Origin: CAYXTW01 sp964452645
Lineage (GTDB): Bacteria; Zixibacteria; MSB-5A5; GN15; PGXB01
Direction: 5' to 3'
Assembly: GCA_964452645.1 (NCBI GenBank)
Contig: CAYVMO010000009.1
Span: 46,877 to 110,876 of the forward strand
Length of the DNA stretch: 64,000 bases
Part shown: positions 1 to 9,277 of the stretch, one piece after another
How the letters are laid out: each line of letters opens with the position of its first letter
Position numbering within the stretch: the stretch's first letter is position 1
Program-made: the position numbers and the translations under genes
Notes under the pieces: model-generated
Database searches by the model: none
Seen by the model: the letters and a program-made list of their open reading frames with translations, nothing else
Told to the model about the DNA's origin: nothing

Positions 1-1173
1 GTTGCCAATCACCTCTTTCCGGGAGACCCGTATACTATTATTTGTGCACTGTATCGCAACGACAGCGGAAATTTTACCATGCTCGATAATAGCAGCATTG
101 GCTTAATTGAAGACGAAGGCGGTTCGATCGCCTGGTGTGACTATGATAACGATGGCGATATGGACGTGATGTGGTCTCGAAACGAGAAAACCGCCGTATT
201 TTTTAACAACGACGGTGACGGAACATTCACGCAAATCACGAATAATGAAATAGTCCGGTTGCCCCGCAAATATCACTTTAATCCCGCCGATTATGATAAT
301 GACGGCGACCTGGATATTTATACGGATGCCGTATATCCCGGACCGCCGTACTTATGCGAAAATACCGGTGATGGTGATTTCGCGCTGGTCACCGGTCAGG
401 ATATTGCGATTGATACCGGATATTGGACGGGTGGCTATTGGGGTGACTATGATAACGACGGTCTTCAGGATCTTATCATTACCGGGCATTACTACTACGA
501 GGCGTATCCGAATAGACTCTACCACAACGAGGGTAATGGGATTTTTTCAAGAGTGCTGACCGGGGCAGTTGCTACCGATAACGAGCCCACTTCGGCAGCC
601 GCTTGGGCTGATCATGACCGCGACGGCGATCTGGATTTATTCCTTGCAAATGTTAATAATGTCAATAATGCGCTGTATATAAATAACGGTAACGGCAACG
701 CCTGGATCCAGATCAGACTGATAGGTACAAATTCCAATCGTTCTGCCATAGGCGCGAAGATCAGATTGAAGGCCATGATTAAGGGCGTGCCGGTTTGGCA
801 ACTTAGGGAGATTTCGGCCCGGGGCGGTTTCTTTGTACAAAACAGCCTGACAGCTCATTTTGGATTGGGTGATGCGGCGGTTATTGACTCAATAAAGATT
901 GAATGGCCGAGCGGTTTGATACAAAACCTGACTGAAGTAAGTGTCAACCAGTTTTTAACCATAACCGAACCGGAATGCGGCGATGTTAATGGTGATAAGG
1001 TCATTAATATCTTTGATGTGACACATCTTATTTCCTTTTTGTATCTAAGCGGTCCACCGCCGGTGATGGAGGAAACGGCCGATGTTAACGATGATGGAAC
1101 GGTCAATATTTTTGATATTACGGGGCTGATTTCATTTCTTTATATGGGCGGTGCGCCACCGGATTGTTTTTGA
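1..1173 (+). CDS. Secreted FG-GAP/VCBS propeller protein with ASPIC/UnbV and dockerin domains, 5' partial
   Basis: The reading frame is open from base 1, so the protein begins upstream of the window and 390 codons are visible. At least four FG-GAP/VCBS calcium-loop repeats can be read (cores DYDNDGDMD, DYDNDGDLD, DYDNDGLQD, DHDRDGDLD), followed by an ASPIC/UnbV domain ending in a HFGLGDA...IEWPSG block. The C-terminus is a two-repeat type I dockerin-like module (GDVNGDKVINIFD and DVNDDGTVNIFD, each followed by a LISFLY helix). Such proteins are normally exported, and the propeller is usually a surface or carbohydrate-binding scaffold; that role is family knowledge. The dockerin could dock onto a cohesin partner such as the domain at 44444-49390 on the minus strand, which is inference. 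No terminator is obvious behind the stop codon. Confidence 0.88.
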   Translation, partial: VANHLFPGDPYTIICALYRNDSGNFTMLDNSSIGLIEDEGGSIAWCDYDNDGDMDVMWSRNEKTAVFFNNDGDGTFTQITNNEIVRLPRKYHFNPADYDNDGDLDIYTDAVYPGPPYLCENTGDGDFALVTGQDIAIDTGYWTGGYWGDYDNDGLQDLIITGHYYYEAYPNRLYHNEGNGIFSRVLTGAVATDNEPTSAAAWADHDRDGDLDLFLANVNNVNNALYINNGNGNAWIQIRLIGTNSNRSAIGAKIRLKAMIKGVPVWQLREISARGGFFVQNSLTAHFGLGDAAVIDSIKIEWPSGLIQNLTEVSVNQFLTITEPECGDVNGDKVINIFDVTHLISFLYLSGPPPVMEETADVNDDGTVNIFDITGLISFLYMGGAPPDCF

Positions 1174-1285
1174 TTCGTTCTTAAGTACCGAATTGAATAA
1201 TTATTTGTTATAAGTAGTATAAATTAATAAGAATAAATGAAAAAAATAATAATGCAATATATGAGATTACACCGGGAAGGTCCAT

Positions 1286-1693
1286 ATGCCGTTTTGTCCG
1301 AAGTGCCGTTATGAGTACAATATCGGAGTCATGGTCTGTCCCGACTGCGATGAACCATTGGTCGCCGAACTGCCGCCCGAAATCGATGATGAGTCGATTT
1401 TTGATTCCGCTAATTATAACGACTGGGTACAGTTGGCCCGGATTGCCTCGCATGAATACGCCAATATGATTGTGGAAGTCCTGCATTCCAAAGAAATCCC
1501 GGCCGTCGTTTTATCGGGTGCCGGCCATTTCGGTCAGCTCGGCCAGTTGGGACCGTCCTCATCCCGCCCGGTCGGCGGCGCCTATTCCATTATGGTGCCG
1601 AGCCAATATGTTATCGATGCCGACCGCGAGGGGGAGATGATTATGGGTGACGACTGGAAAAAGTGCCGCATGGTCAACATCGAATTCGAATGA
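1286..1693 (+). CDS. Zinc-ribbon protein with DUF2007-like signal-transducing domain
   Basis: This 135-aa soluble protein opens with a four-cysteine zinc ribbon (CPKC at residues 4-7 and CPDC at 18-21). A short acidic linker follows, then a compact alpha/beta region starting WVQLARIASHEYANMIVEVL. The pattern 'acts on the level of one helix, then VLSGAG... Y.I.VP' resembles the small DUF2007 family often annotated as putative signal-transducing protein. AAGG lies a few bases before the ATG and supports this start. The gene stands alone between secreted-protein genes. Its biochemical function is unknown; the domain match is by eye. Confidence 0.75.
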   Translation: MPFCPKCRYEYNIGVMVCPDCDEPLVAELPPEIDDESIFDSANYNDWVQLARIASHEYANMIVEVLHSKEIPAVVLSGAGHFGQLGQLGPSSSRPVGGAYSIMVPSQYVIDADREGEMIMGDDWKKCRMVNIEFE

Positions 1694-1835
1694 TCAATCA
1701 CAGTGATACTCTAGCGTAATTATTGATAATTTGATTATTCGTCGAATTCCTGATTCACAATTGCCCAATTAAATGCGTAGCCAAAATGTGAATTTACTCG
1801 TTGACTTATGATTGAAGTTGGTCTATAATCCGACG

Positions 1836-2978
1836 ATGTCGGCGAAATCGATTGTTATTATTGCGGCCTTGTTTTGCCTGCTGCCGTTAATTTCAACAGG
1901 AGAGACGTTTGAACTGCTGAGCGTCGATTTTCCGTCAATTCGCCCCGGAACTTGGCAGGTAAATGAATCTGAATTGCCATATGCCAGATATCCTGTAAAA
2001 CTGCGGATTCACTTTTACCTTTCCGATAAGGGCGCGATCGATTCAATCGATTATTTCCCGAAAAGTAAAAAAAATTATTTTGACCGTATCGGGCAAGCAA
2101 TAAATAAAATAAAATTTTACCCGGCTCTGTACAATCGGCGGCCAATTCCTTTTGTTTTTCCTGTCGATATTGAATTTTATTCGGAGAAGGGAAGTCCCAA
2201 AATCGCCCTTTATCTGCCATACGATGATTATACATGTATCAAGCGGAAAAATATGCTCGATGAGGCTCTGGAACTGAACGGCTTCACAATTCCGGGATTA
2301 GAGAAATTTCCGTCATATTTTTGCTATTTTCCCGATCCATCTCTGACAAGTGATTATCCATACGCTATTTTTGAAATCGAACTTGGCAAATCAGGCGAAC
2401 TCATTGATTTTGACGAGACTTTCAGTAACTTCGAGGTCTTCTCGCGGCTGATTATGAATGCAATTATGTATGCCGATTTCAGGCCGGCGGGACTTAATGG
2501 CGCGAATTTTCGGTCGAAATTTTACCTGATTGTCAGATTTTTCGAAAATCTTAATTATCCCACCACGTTATGGCCTCCGGAAAAAAACAATCCCGAAGTA
2601 AAAATGCCCTTTGATTATCTACGGATGGAATCCAGCCTCTATCTGGACTCGATTATTCATCCGCCGATTCCTGTTAACGCCCCATTCGGAGTTTTCCGTG
2701 TTTCGAAACTAACGCAGGTCAGCGATACAGCCTATGTCAGGTTGATTATCGATACGGTGGGAAATGTTAAAGATTTCGAGTTCGAAGATTATATTGCCGC
2801 GCCACTGGATAAAATAGTCAACGACGTTGTCCCCAAGCTTAAATTCATACCGGCGCGGGATCTGGCTGGTTGGAAAGTCCAGTTTAATGGCGGCCTTTCA
2901 TTAATTTTCGATTCCAGCAAAAAGATACGAATTGTAGCCGACTGGCTTCCGATGGAAGCTCAGGTCGAATGGAAGTAA
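1836..2978 (+). CDS. Secreted/periplasmic protein with two TonB-C-like domains
   Basis: This predicted exported protein of about 380 aa starts with a Lys then a hydrophobic stretch (IVIIAALFCLLPLIS) typical of a signal peptide. Two regions look like TonB C-terminal domains. The first has an LRIHFYLSDKGAIDSI strand pair followed by INKIKFYPALYNRRPIPFVF; the second is AYVRLIIDTVGNVKDFEFE followed by VVPKLKFIPARDLAG. Both match the family habit of 'V.L.I..DG.V...' then 'KFKPA...G.PV'. There is no TonB transmembrane anchor plus proline-rich linker, so it is not an ordinary TonB. The frame is open to a TTG at 1812, but the ATG at 1836 gives the better signal peptide. Neither start has a clear ribosome-binding site. 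The function is unknown. Confidence 0.72.
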   Translation: MSAKSIVIIAALFCLLPLISTGETFELLSVDFPSIRPGTWQVNESELPYARYPVKLRIHFYLSDKGAIDSIDYFPKSKKNYFDRIGQAINKIKFYPALYNRRPIPFVFPVDIEFYSEKGSPKIALYLPYDDYTCIKRKNMLDEALELNGFTIPGLEKFPSYFCYFPDPSLTSDYPYAIFEIELGKSGELIDFDETFSNFEVFSRLIMNAIMYADFRPAGLNGANFRSKFYLIVRFFENLNYPTTLWPPEKNNPEVKMPFDYLRMESSLYLDSIIHPPIPVNAPFGVFRVSKLTQVSDTAYVRLIIDTVGNVKDFEFEDYIAAPLDKIVNDVVPKLKFIPARDLAGWKVQFNGGLSLIFDSSKKIRIVADWLPMEAQVEWK

Positions 2979-3104
2979 CTTCGTGGATAACAATAACATA
3001 CTGAGAATCAAAAATTATACGGGCAAATCGGTCGCAGATTCTGCGCATCGGTTATATCTCTGGAAGGCTGTAAGTTAGCCCGTTTACAGGCTTTAGGTGA
3101 AAGG

Positions 3105-3125
3105 AACAATTACGGCATAATTGTT
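3105..3125. other. Perfect AT-rich stem-loop in intergenic region
   Basis: AACAATTA and TAATTGTT form an 8-bp perfect stem around the loop CGGCA. No U-run follows, so it is a poor candidate for an intrinsic terminator. It may be an operator-like dyad for the small membrane-protein gene downstream. Nothing else is visible between 2979 and 3216. Confidence 0.35.
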
Positions 3126-3216
3126 GTTTCGATATAGTCTTAGACTGCCGGACGTACATGAAATTCGGAAGGAATGACTAACCGAATTGTATAAATGAAT
3201 GAGGTGATAATACATT

Positions 3217-3465
3217 ATGTCAGGTCCGCGTCCTGAAAAGATAATTAATTTGGCTTCGGCGATCCTTGTCTTGATAGCTGGATTTTATGTTATTTTCTTT
3301 ATGCCGATAAATCTTTCGCCGGCGACAAAAGGAATAATCGGACTGCTTTTGGTTATATACTTCCTGTTCAGATTAAAGTATTTTAAAAGGAGATATGGCG
3401 AGAATAAAAAGCGCTCCAATCCTGATACAATCGGAAATAAAGGGCTTGACAAAAATATGAATTAA
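3217..3465 (+). CDS. Small two-helix membrane protein
   Basis: This 82-aa protein has two hydrophobic segments (LASAILVLIAGFYVIFFM and IIGLLLVIYFLFRL) separated by a short polar turn, then a strongly basic, hydrophilic C-terminal tail. GAGGTGA sits ten bases before the ATG and fixes the start. The last codons overlap the promoter of the TPR/ExbBD operon, so the gene is probably transcribed from its own upstream signal. Similar two-helix proteins occur next to transport systems, but I do not recognise this family and assign no function. Confidence 0.7.
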   Translation: MSGPRPEKIINLASAILVLIAGFYVIFFMPINLSPATKGIIGLLLVIYFLFRLKYFKRRYGENKKRSNPDTIGNKGLDKNMN

Positions 3466-3473
3466 GCTATCAT
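3446..3473 (+). promoter_or_regulatory. Sigma-70-type promoter of the TPR/ExbBD/TonB operon
   Basis: TTGACA (3446-3451), a 16-base spacer and TATCAT (3468-3473) make a near-consensus promoter. The -35 hexamer lies inside the 3' end of the preceding coding sequence. Transcription would begin near 3480, leaving a leader of about 30 bases before the TTG start at 3512. Confidence 0.72.
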
Positions 3474-3511
3474 ACTAAATTAAATTTTTGGTATATTAAT
3501 GAGGTGAGACA

Positions 3512-5461
3512 TTGAAGAATCGCAGCGGAAATAACAGGCGCTTACGGGCCGTCTTGCTGATACTCATTTTCGTACTTCCCCTCGCTCTTTTCTCTCAGGA
3601 AATAAAACAGGAGATTACGGATGCTTTGCAGAGCGGAGATACGGCCAGCGCCATCGAGCTTCTGGATCAGGAGATAAAACTCGATCCCAGTTATGAATAT
3701 AATTACTACACTTTGGGGAAGATATATTTCGCGCGCAAAAAATATTCAAAGGCGGAAGAACAATTTCAGATGGCGGTGGATAAGAATAATAAATTCTGGC
3801 CCGGTCTCTATTCACTCGGAATCGTTCAGTTGAAATTAGGGAAAATAAAGGAGGCGGAAGCGAATTTGCAGAGGGGCTTGAAAAAATCTAAAGATATGAA
3901 AGCCGATTTTCATAATGGTATGGGATTGGTACTTATGGCCAAAGGTGATTATCGTGATGCTGATGCGGAAATCCGTAAAGCGATTGTCATTGATTCTTTG
4001 AACGCCGAATATCATTTGAACCTCGGCGACGTTAATTTTTATTCGAAAATTTATCCGCTGGCCATTTCCGAATATGAGAAGGCGTTGCAGTTGGATACCG
4101 CGTCCGAGGAAGTCTATTTTCATTGGGCCGAGGCTTGCCTTGAACTGAAAGATTATACCTGTGCCCTTGAAAAACTGAATATCGTTTTGCAGAAAGATTC
4201 CACTCATGCCGAGGCCTGGATGAAAGCCGGCGGCATCTATTATAAAGCAGCACGTTCTTCACGGGATCCGGAAGAAGCTAAAAAGCATTATCGAGCGGCG
4301 ATTGGCTCTTACAAAAAATACTTCGAACTCACGAACGAGAAACCGGACAGCACCAACGGTCGCGCCTATTATGAAATCGGGATGTCTTATCTGATCTTAA
4401 ACGGCTTTTCCGAAGCCAAGGAAAATTTCGCAACCGTTCTTTCTATACCGGTGGAACCGAAAGATATTTATTTCTATTACGCACGCGCCTTTCAGGGCAA
4501 TCAGGAGTACGATTCGGCTATTGTCTTTTATAATAAACATCTTGAGTGGGTGAGCGCCCAGGGTCCGGATTTCGTCTCGGGAATTTCGAACGAAGAAGTC
4601 TTTAAGCGAATCGGTGAATGCTATAGGGACCTTAAAGATCACTATAACACTATAAAATATTTTAAAAAATCGCTGCAGTATGATTCTACTCAGGAACGTT
4701 TGATTTTTGACGTGGCTGTAGCCTATAATTACATCGGCGATTACAGGAATGCACTTATTTATTACATGAAAAGGATCGACCTCGGAGCCGATGAAAGATT
4801 CTGGTCTCTTTATTATAACGCCGCAATGTCGGCTCTTTATCTGGCAGAGAAGGGTGGCTCGGCAATGTCAGAAGAGGAAGATCTCGGCCTCGACGAAAAT
4901 GAGCCGGAAGAGCCGGAATCCGATCCTCTGGCCGGTGTCGATCTGAACCGATTGGCGGTTAAATACCTGGAAAAAGTCACCAATGATTACTGGGACTATG
5001 TAATCTCCAACGAGAAGAATATCAATACGGCGATTAAGGCGTTGAATACACTCGGTTCGACTTATCTTTACCAGTTGGGTGAATGCCAGAAAGGAGTCGC
5101 CGATCTGGAGCGTGTTCTGAAGATGGATCCGGGCCAGTGCGAAGCCTTAAAATCGATGGGCTATGCCTATTTTGGCGGCTTGTGCCCTTCCGATTATGAC
5201 AAGGCTTTGGATTTTCTGAATAGAGCCCTGGAGTGTTCGAAAAAACAAGAGGGGTGGGAGAAGTGCAAGGACGTCGACATTTCGTTGTGGATCGCTCAGA
5301 CATATCAATTCCGCGCCATTGATAAGCGTGAAGCCAAACAAAAAGAGGAATCGAAAAAGGATTATAAATCTGCATATGATTGGTATCTTAAAGTGCTCGA
5401 TTGCGAACCGGGTAACAAAGCTGCTATTGAAGGTCGAGATCAGGTTAAATTTGAATTTTAG
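3512..5461 (+). CDS. Exported tetratricopeptide-repeat protein
   Basis: This 649-aa protein has a basic N-terminus and a hydrophobic core ending in LALFSQE, i.e. a signal peptide. Tandem TPR units fill most of the chain: motifs of the type 'YNYYTLGKIYFARKKYSKA' recur about every 34 residues from residue 50 to the C-terminus. An acidic, Glu-rich insert (EEEDLGLDENEPEEPES) interrupts the array around residue 455. TPR arrays bind proteins, so this is probably the periplasmic scaffold of the ExbBD/TonB machine encoded just downstream; that is inference from gene order. Translation starts at a TTG with GAGGTGA four bases upstream. It is the first gene of the operon after the promoter at 3446. Confidence 0.85.
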   Translation: MKNRSGNNRRLRAVLLILIFVLPLALFSQEIKQEITDALQSGDTASAIELLDQEIKLDPSYEYNYYTLGKIYFARKKYSKAEEQFQMAVDKNNKFWPGLYSLGIVQLKLGKIKEAEANLQRGLKKSKDMKADFHNGMGLVLMAKGDYRDADAEIRKAIVIDSLNAEYHLNLGDVNFYSKIYPLAISEYEKALQLDTASEEVYFHWAEACLELKDYTCALEKLNIVLQKDSTHAEAWMKAGGIYYKAARSSRDPEEAKKHYRAAIGSYKKYFELTNEKPDSTNGRAYYEIGMSYLILNGFSEAKENFATVLSIPVEPKDIYFYYARAFQGNQEYDSAIVFYNKHLEWVSAQGPDFVSGISNEEVFKRIGECYRDLKDHYNTIKYFKKSLQYDSTQERLIFDVAVAYNYIGDYRNALIYYMKRIDLGADERFWSLYYNAAMSALYLAEKGGSAMSEEEDLGLDENEPEEPESDPLAGVDLNRLAVKYLEKVTNDYWDYVISNEKNINTAIKALNTLGSTYLYQLGECQKGVADLERVLKMDPGQCEALKSMGYAYFGGLCPSDYDKALDFLNRALECSKKQEGWEKCKDVDISLWIAQTYQFRAIDKREAKQKEESKKDYKSAYDWYLKVLDCEPGNKAAIEGRDQVKFEF

Positions 5462-5503
5462 GATAGATTATTTGCACTTTTGATTTATATCAGGAGATAA
5501 TAT

Positions 5504-6520
5504 ATGGCCGAAAAGAAGGATAAGGAGGAGACGAGCGGGAAACAGCTTGATCCTGATGCACGATTCAAATACGTCGGTTTCGAAGTTCACCCGGGAAAGA
5601 TCGGCGACCTGTTTAAATCCGAGGCCGAAAAGGAAAAATGGGTGGAACGTGTTCGGGAAAAGAGAAAGGGAGGCTCCCGACTTCGAGAAAAAAGTTCCTT
5701 TGATGAGCCGCGTGTGGCGGGATACGAAAGAATTGTTCTGGCCATTACGTCGCTATTGCTTATAGTTTCGTTATTTCTGCCATGGTTTTCCGGCTATAGT
5801 GAATATGAGGTGGAAGCGAAGACTGCGACTAAGACCGAAGGAGCTGTTGGCCTGACAGATTCCTCGATGGTCGATTCCTTAATGGACTCTACGGCCGCCG
5901 GCGCTGCCGAAATGACGGGTCAAAAAAGCCAGCTCAGTGACGTGGCCACGGCAGCTAAAGACGAAGCTGCTCCGTCCGGTGAACTTGCCAATGAATCGAT
6001 ACCCGAAGGAACTGCCGGGGCCGAAGGAGTCGGTCGGACGGAACTTGAGAAAGACGAACATGGATTTTCAGCTATTACCGGAGTCAAAAAAAGAAAAGAG
6101 ATCAGGAAAGAGTACCACAGCGCTTCCGCAATCGGTTCGCTTAGTATGATTGGCGATGTATTTTCTTCGGGGATTGTTCTGAAAATCACCGGCTTGCTAT
6201 TTCTTGTTTATATGTTACTATGTGTTTTTTCGGCATTTTATACTTTATATATATTATTAGGCTTTAAGGCTGATGCCGATACGGTTGCATTGAAATTAAA
6301 ACGGATCTTGCGATTCAACTGGATTCCGGTGGGAATCTGGTTTTTCTGTTTGATTATATCATTCTTCGGGGCCGCGTATTCATTCAATCTCGGTGGAGGG
6401 GGATTGAATCAGCTTGGCAACAGCTATGGTATAAGTGTATATTTAGGTTTGTTAGGTTATGGTTTTTATATTTCGCTGGCGTGCTTTATTATGAATGCCG
6501 TGAAGGCCATAGAGATATAA
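5504..6520 (+). CDS. Multi-pass membrane protein of the ExbBD operon
   Basis: This 338-aa protein has a hydrophilic charged N-terminus of about 80 residues, a first membrane span (ITSLLLIVSLFLPWFSGY), and an Ala/Glu/Thr-rich loop of about 100 residues. Three further spans follow near residues 230-260, 270-295 and 310-335. No catalytic motif is visible. AGGAGA precedes the ATG at normal distance. It sits 42 bases after the TPR gene and 49 bases before exbB, so it is almost certainly part of the same transcript. A structural or regulatory role in the energy-transducing complex is inferred from position only. Confidence 0.72.
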   Translation: MAEKKDKEETSGKQLDPDARFKYVGFEVHPGKIGDLFKSEAEKEKWVERVREKRKGGSRLREKSSFDEPRVAGYERIVLAITSLLLIVSLFLPWFSGYSEYEVEAKTATKTEGAVGLTDSSMVDSLMDSTAAGAAEMTGQKSQLSDVATAAKDEAAPSGELANESIPEGTAGAEGVGRTELEKDEHGFSAITGVKKRKEIRKEYHSASAIGSLSMIGDVFSSGIVLKITGLLFLVYMLLCVFSAFYTLYILLGFKADADTVALKLKRILRFNWIPVGIWFFCLIISFFGAAYSFNLGGGGLNQLGNSYGISVYLGLLGYGFYISLACFIMNAVKAIEI

Positions 6521-6569
6521 AGATGAAAAAAATAAATAATAACTTTATTATAACGGAGGATTTAAAAAG

Positions 6570-7331
6570 GTGAAACAGACATTATTTGTGACGCTCAACT
6601 TCCTGATTTCATTCACGATCGGTTACGTTGTCTGGGGAATTATTTTGAAGGCCCAGCCGGCCGGCACCGTCGCTCACTCGGTACATCAGGGTGGCCCCCT
6701 GGTCGTCGTCCTGATGACCATATTTTTAATGCTTGTCGCTTTTACGGTCGAAAGGTTTTTCTCGCTATACCGGGTTGCCAAAGGCAGAAGTTCCATCCAG
6801 GTCTTCTTCAAGAAGCTGATTACGCTGCTTAATGTCGACGATTATGATGGCGCTCTGGCGGCGTGCGATAAACAGCGTGGAACAACTGCCAACGTTTTAC
6901 GTTCCGGAATTGAACGTTTTCGCAGTATAAAGGATGATAACTCCATCGATCCCGAAAAGAAAATAAATCTGACGCAGGCGGCCATTGATGAGGCTAATGC
7001 GCTGGAAGGGCCGCTTCTGGAGCGAAACCTGATTGCTCTTTCGACAATCGCTTCGATTGCAACTATGGTCGGACTTCTGGGAACGACGATCGGTATGATT
7101 CGCGCCTTCGCCGCGACCGGTAATGTTGAGGGCGGAGTCATTGACGCCCAGCAGTTGGCGGTCGGTATTTCCGAGGCGCTTGTCAACACGGCCGGAGGTT
7201 TGCTTTCCGGTATTTGCGGTATCTTCTTTTATAATTTCTTTGTTAACAAAGTGGATGCTTTTAATTACACGACCGACGAAGCCAGCTTTGAAGTGATTCA
7301 ATTGCTTAAAAACAAAGTGGGTGGTGAGTAA
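6570..7331 (+). CDS. exbB: MotA/TolQ/ExbB proton-channel family protein
   Basis: This 253-aa inner-membrane protein has the family layout. An N-terminal span is followed by a span (VVVLMTIFLMLVAFTVERF), a cytoplasmic loop, and a pair of long C-terminal spans. These carry the signature LSTIASIATMVGLLGTTIGM and ALVNTAGGLLSGICGIFFYN, where small and Thr residues line the proton path. ExbB pentamers surround an ExbD dimer and couple proton flow to TonB. The start is GTG with GGAGGA nine bases upstream. Two exbD genes and a tonB gene follow within a few bases each, so ExbB is the better name than TolQ or MotA. Confidence 0.92.
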   Translation: MKQTLFVTLNFLISFTIGYVVWGIILKAQPAGTVAHSVHQGGPLVVVLMTIFLMLVAFTVERFFSLYRVAKGRSSIQVFFKKLITLLNVDDYDGALAACDKQRGTTANVLRSGIERFRSIKDDNSIDPEKKINLTQAAIDEANALEGPLLERNLIALSTIASIATMVGLLGTTIGMIRAFAATGNVEGGVIDAQQLAVGISEALVNTAGGLLSGICGIFFYNFFVNKVDAFNYTTDEASFEVIQLLKNKVGGE

Positions 7332-7334
7332 TTT

Positions 7335-7829
7335 ATGGGTATGAAGAAGAAAAGACGCGTTGGTGTCCGTATCGATATGACGCCGATGGTGGATATTGTT
7401 ATCCTCCTTCTAATCTTCTATATGACCACGACCAGTTTTAAACCTCCCGAGGCGAAGGCAGTGACGCTGCCGGAGTCGCATTCGATGATTGAGTTGCCGG
7501 ATAAGGATATTATCAATATTACGGTGACAAAACAGGATTCGATTTTTGTCGATTTTCTTCAGAAAGAGGAAGTTGTTATGGACGGTCGACCGGTACTGAC
7601 GACTGTTCGGAAGTACGCCGAGGCCGATGTCTATAATGTGGCGTCTCTTATTAACCGTGCCCGAGCGGTAAATCTTAAGGCGCTGATTGTCATCAAGGCC
7701 GATCGGGATGCCAGCTATGGCGTCATGGACGAAATTATGAAGTCGATGAGGGAAAACGAGTTGAACCGTTTTCTCATTATCACCGATAATGAGGCTGAAG
7801 AAGAATTCAGAAAAAAGGAGGGCACATGA
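7335..7829 (+). CDS. exbD: ExbD/TolR-type biopolymer transport protein, copy 1
   Basis: This 164-aa protein has a basic N-terminus, one membrane span containing the essential aspartate (TPMVDIVILLLIFYM, Asp19) and a periplasmic domain. It begins only 3 bases after exbB. It pairs with ExbB to form the proton-driven motor. The periplasmic part (about residues 60-160) carries the usual ILIKADRDASYG-type strand before MDEIMKSMRENE. Two different ExbD proteins in one operon suggest a heterodimer or two alternative partners, as known from some TonB systems of Bacteroidota and Myxococcota. Confidence 0.92.
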   Translation: MGMKKKRRVGVRIDMTPMVDIVILLLIFYMTTTSFKPPEAKAVTLPESHSMIELPDKDIINITVTKQDSIFVDFLQKEEVVMDGRPVLTTVRKYAEADVYNVASLINRARAVNLKALIVIKADRDASYGVMDEIMKSMRENELNRFLIITDNEAEEEFRKKEGT

Positions 7830-7855
7830 TTGATCCTACGAAAGGGGTGATTTAA

Positions 7856-8506
7856 ATGGCTGGCGGAGACGTCGCAGAACGCAGCAAATCTACTGATGGT
7901 AAGGGTGGTCGCCGTCCAAAGCGAAGAATACATATCAGAATCGATATGACCCCTATGGTTGATATTGTCATGTTGCTTTTGATTTTCTATATGGTAACGA
8001 CTGTATTTTCGATGCCGCAGGCAATGGAGATTAATCTTCCCAAGGAAGAAGAAACCGAGGAAATTGAGGTAGCGGAATCGAAATTGCTTACGATATATGT
8101 CGATGGTGAAAACCGGTTTTTCTGGAATATCGGCGACCCGGCCAAATCGCTGCCCAAGCTTATTCCCTCCTCAACGCCGCCGGGTGATACGACCGGATAT
8201 AGTGTGGATTCCGACTCTCTGCGTATGCTTCTTAAAAATTTGAACTATGATATACCTAAATTAAATACGCTTATTCTTATTCGTAAAGATGCCAGGTATC
8301 GCGATATGGTTGACGTTTTGGATGAAATCGATCTTCTGGAACGATCCTGGAATGCGGCCACGGCGGAAAAACTCGGCAAAAAGGTCGACGATTTGACGAA
8401 AGATGAGAAATTCTCCTATCGTTATGCCATGGGTGAGTGGGAAGATCGCGATGACAGAATCATCGACGCTGCGCTTGCTGCAATTTCGCCCGGAGGAGGT
8501 GAGTGA
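7856..8506 (+). CDS. exbD: ExbD/TolR-type biopolymer transport protein, copy 2
   Basis: This 216-aa ExbD homologue has the same TPMVDIVMLLLIFYM span (Asp36) after a longer, basic N-terminus. The periplasmic domain is also longer than in the preceding paralogue, with an insert around residues 85-125 (SLPKLIPSSTPPGD region) and a C-terminal extension. It starts 26 bases after copy 1 and stops one base before tonB. Conservation between the two copies is strongest in the membrane span, pointing to gene duplication followed by divergence of the periplasmic part. Confidence 0.9.
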   Translation: MAGGDVAERSKSTDGKGGRRPKRRIHIRIDMTPMVDIVMLLLIFYMVTTVFSMPQAMEINLPKEEETEEIEVAESKLLTIYVDGENRFFWNIGDPAKSLPKLIPSSTPPGDTTGYSVDSDSLRMLLKNLNYDIPKLNTLILIRKDARYRDMVDVLDEIDLLERSWNAATAEKLGKKVDDLTKDEKFSYRYAMGEWEDRDDRIIDAALAAISPGGGE

Positions 8507-8507
8507 T

Positions 8508-9251
8508 ATGGCTAAATCGATTAGTGCTCTTTATACCGGATATGGAGCCTATGAACTCAAGTCGAAGTATCAGCGTAATATGCTGATCGGGACTTTATCG
8601 GCGCTGGCGCTGGTGATTTTGATAGTCGGCGGGGCTTATCTTTATAAAGTCCTGACTGCCGAAGACACGATTTATATGCAGCCGACGGTCATTAAGACAA
8701 TTGCCGATCTCGGACCTCCCCCGACTGTTTCGAAGCCGAAACCAAGAGTGGAAATCGCACAGCCGAATAAAGTGGCCCCCAAGGTCGGTATTCCCAAGCC
8801 GGTGGCCGATGATGAAGTTGTCGATGAGGATATCGTCATCGCCTCGAAGGATGAATTGGCAGAAATCGTTGCCCCCGACGTCTCGGCGACGGTTGATGAA
8901 GGCGGTGATATCGTGGTCGACATCCCCGATGAAGAATATCTTCCGGCACCCGATGAATTCGTTCCGGTTGAAATCCCGGCCGAAATGATTTACGAAGAAA
9001 CACCCGAGTACCCGCGTTTGGCGAGGCAGGCTGGTATGGAGGCGGTCGTGTGGGTGAAAGCACTGGTGGATAAGGACGGGAACGTCAAAAAGGCGATGGT
9101 TTTGAAATCGTCCGGGTCCAAAGCCGGTTTTGATGAAGCGGCCGTAAGGGCGGCTTACAAGTGCAAATTCAAACCGGCGATTCAGAATGGCCGACCGGTG
9201 GCGGTATGGGTTTCCTATAAGGTGGAATTCACGATTACCGGTTCCGAATAA
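8508..9251 (+). CDS. tonB: TonB energy transducer
   Basis: This 247-aa protein has one N-terminal span (residues about 25-46, GTLSALALVILIVGG), a Pro/Lys-rich periplasmic linker, and a C-terminal TonB domain. That domain includes YPRLARQAGMEAVVWVK, then VDKDGNVKKAMVLKSSG and KFKPAIQNGRPVAVWV. The frame is open further upstream inside exbD, but the ATG at 8508 has GGAGGAGGTGAG directly before it and begins one base after the exbD stop, so I use it. TonB spans the periplasm and pulls on outer-membrane receptors using ExbB/ExbD. It is the last gene before an intrinsic terminator. Confidence 0.93.
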   Translation: MAKSISALYTGYGAYELKSKYQRNMLIGTLSALALVILIVGGAYLYKVLTAEDTIYMQPTVIKTIADLGPPPTVSKPKPRVEIAQPNKVAPKVGIPKPVADDEVVDEDIVIASKDELAEIVAPDVSATVDEGGDIVVDIPDEEYLPAPDEFVPVEIPAEMIYEETPEYPRLARQAGMEAVVWVKALVDKDGNVKKAMVLKSSGSKAGFDEAAVRAAYKCKFKPAIQNGRPVAVWVSYKVEFTITGSE

Positions 9252-9277
9252 TCTTTGATTGAACAGATAGAACGCCG

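Noticed and set aside
3067..3090. CTGTAA/TTACAG stem as terminator
   Set aside because: The stem is short, the loop long, and no T-run follows.
8403..8507. Upstream extension of tonB
   Set aside because: It lies inside exbD in another frame; the ATG at 8508 with GGAGGAGGTGAG fits the operon.
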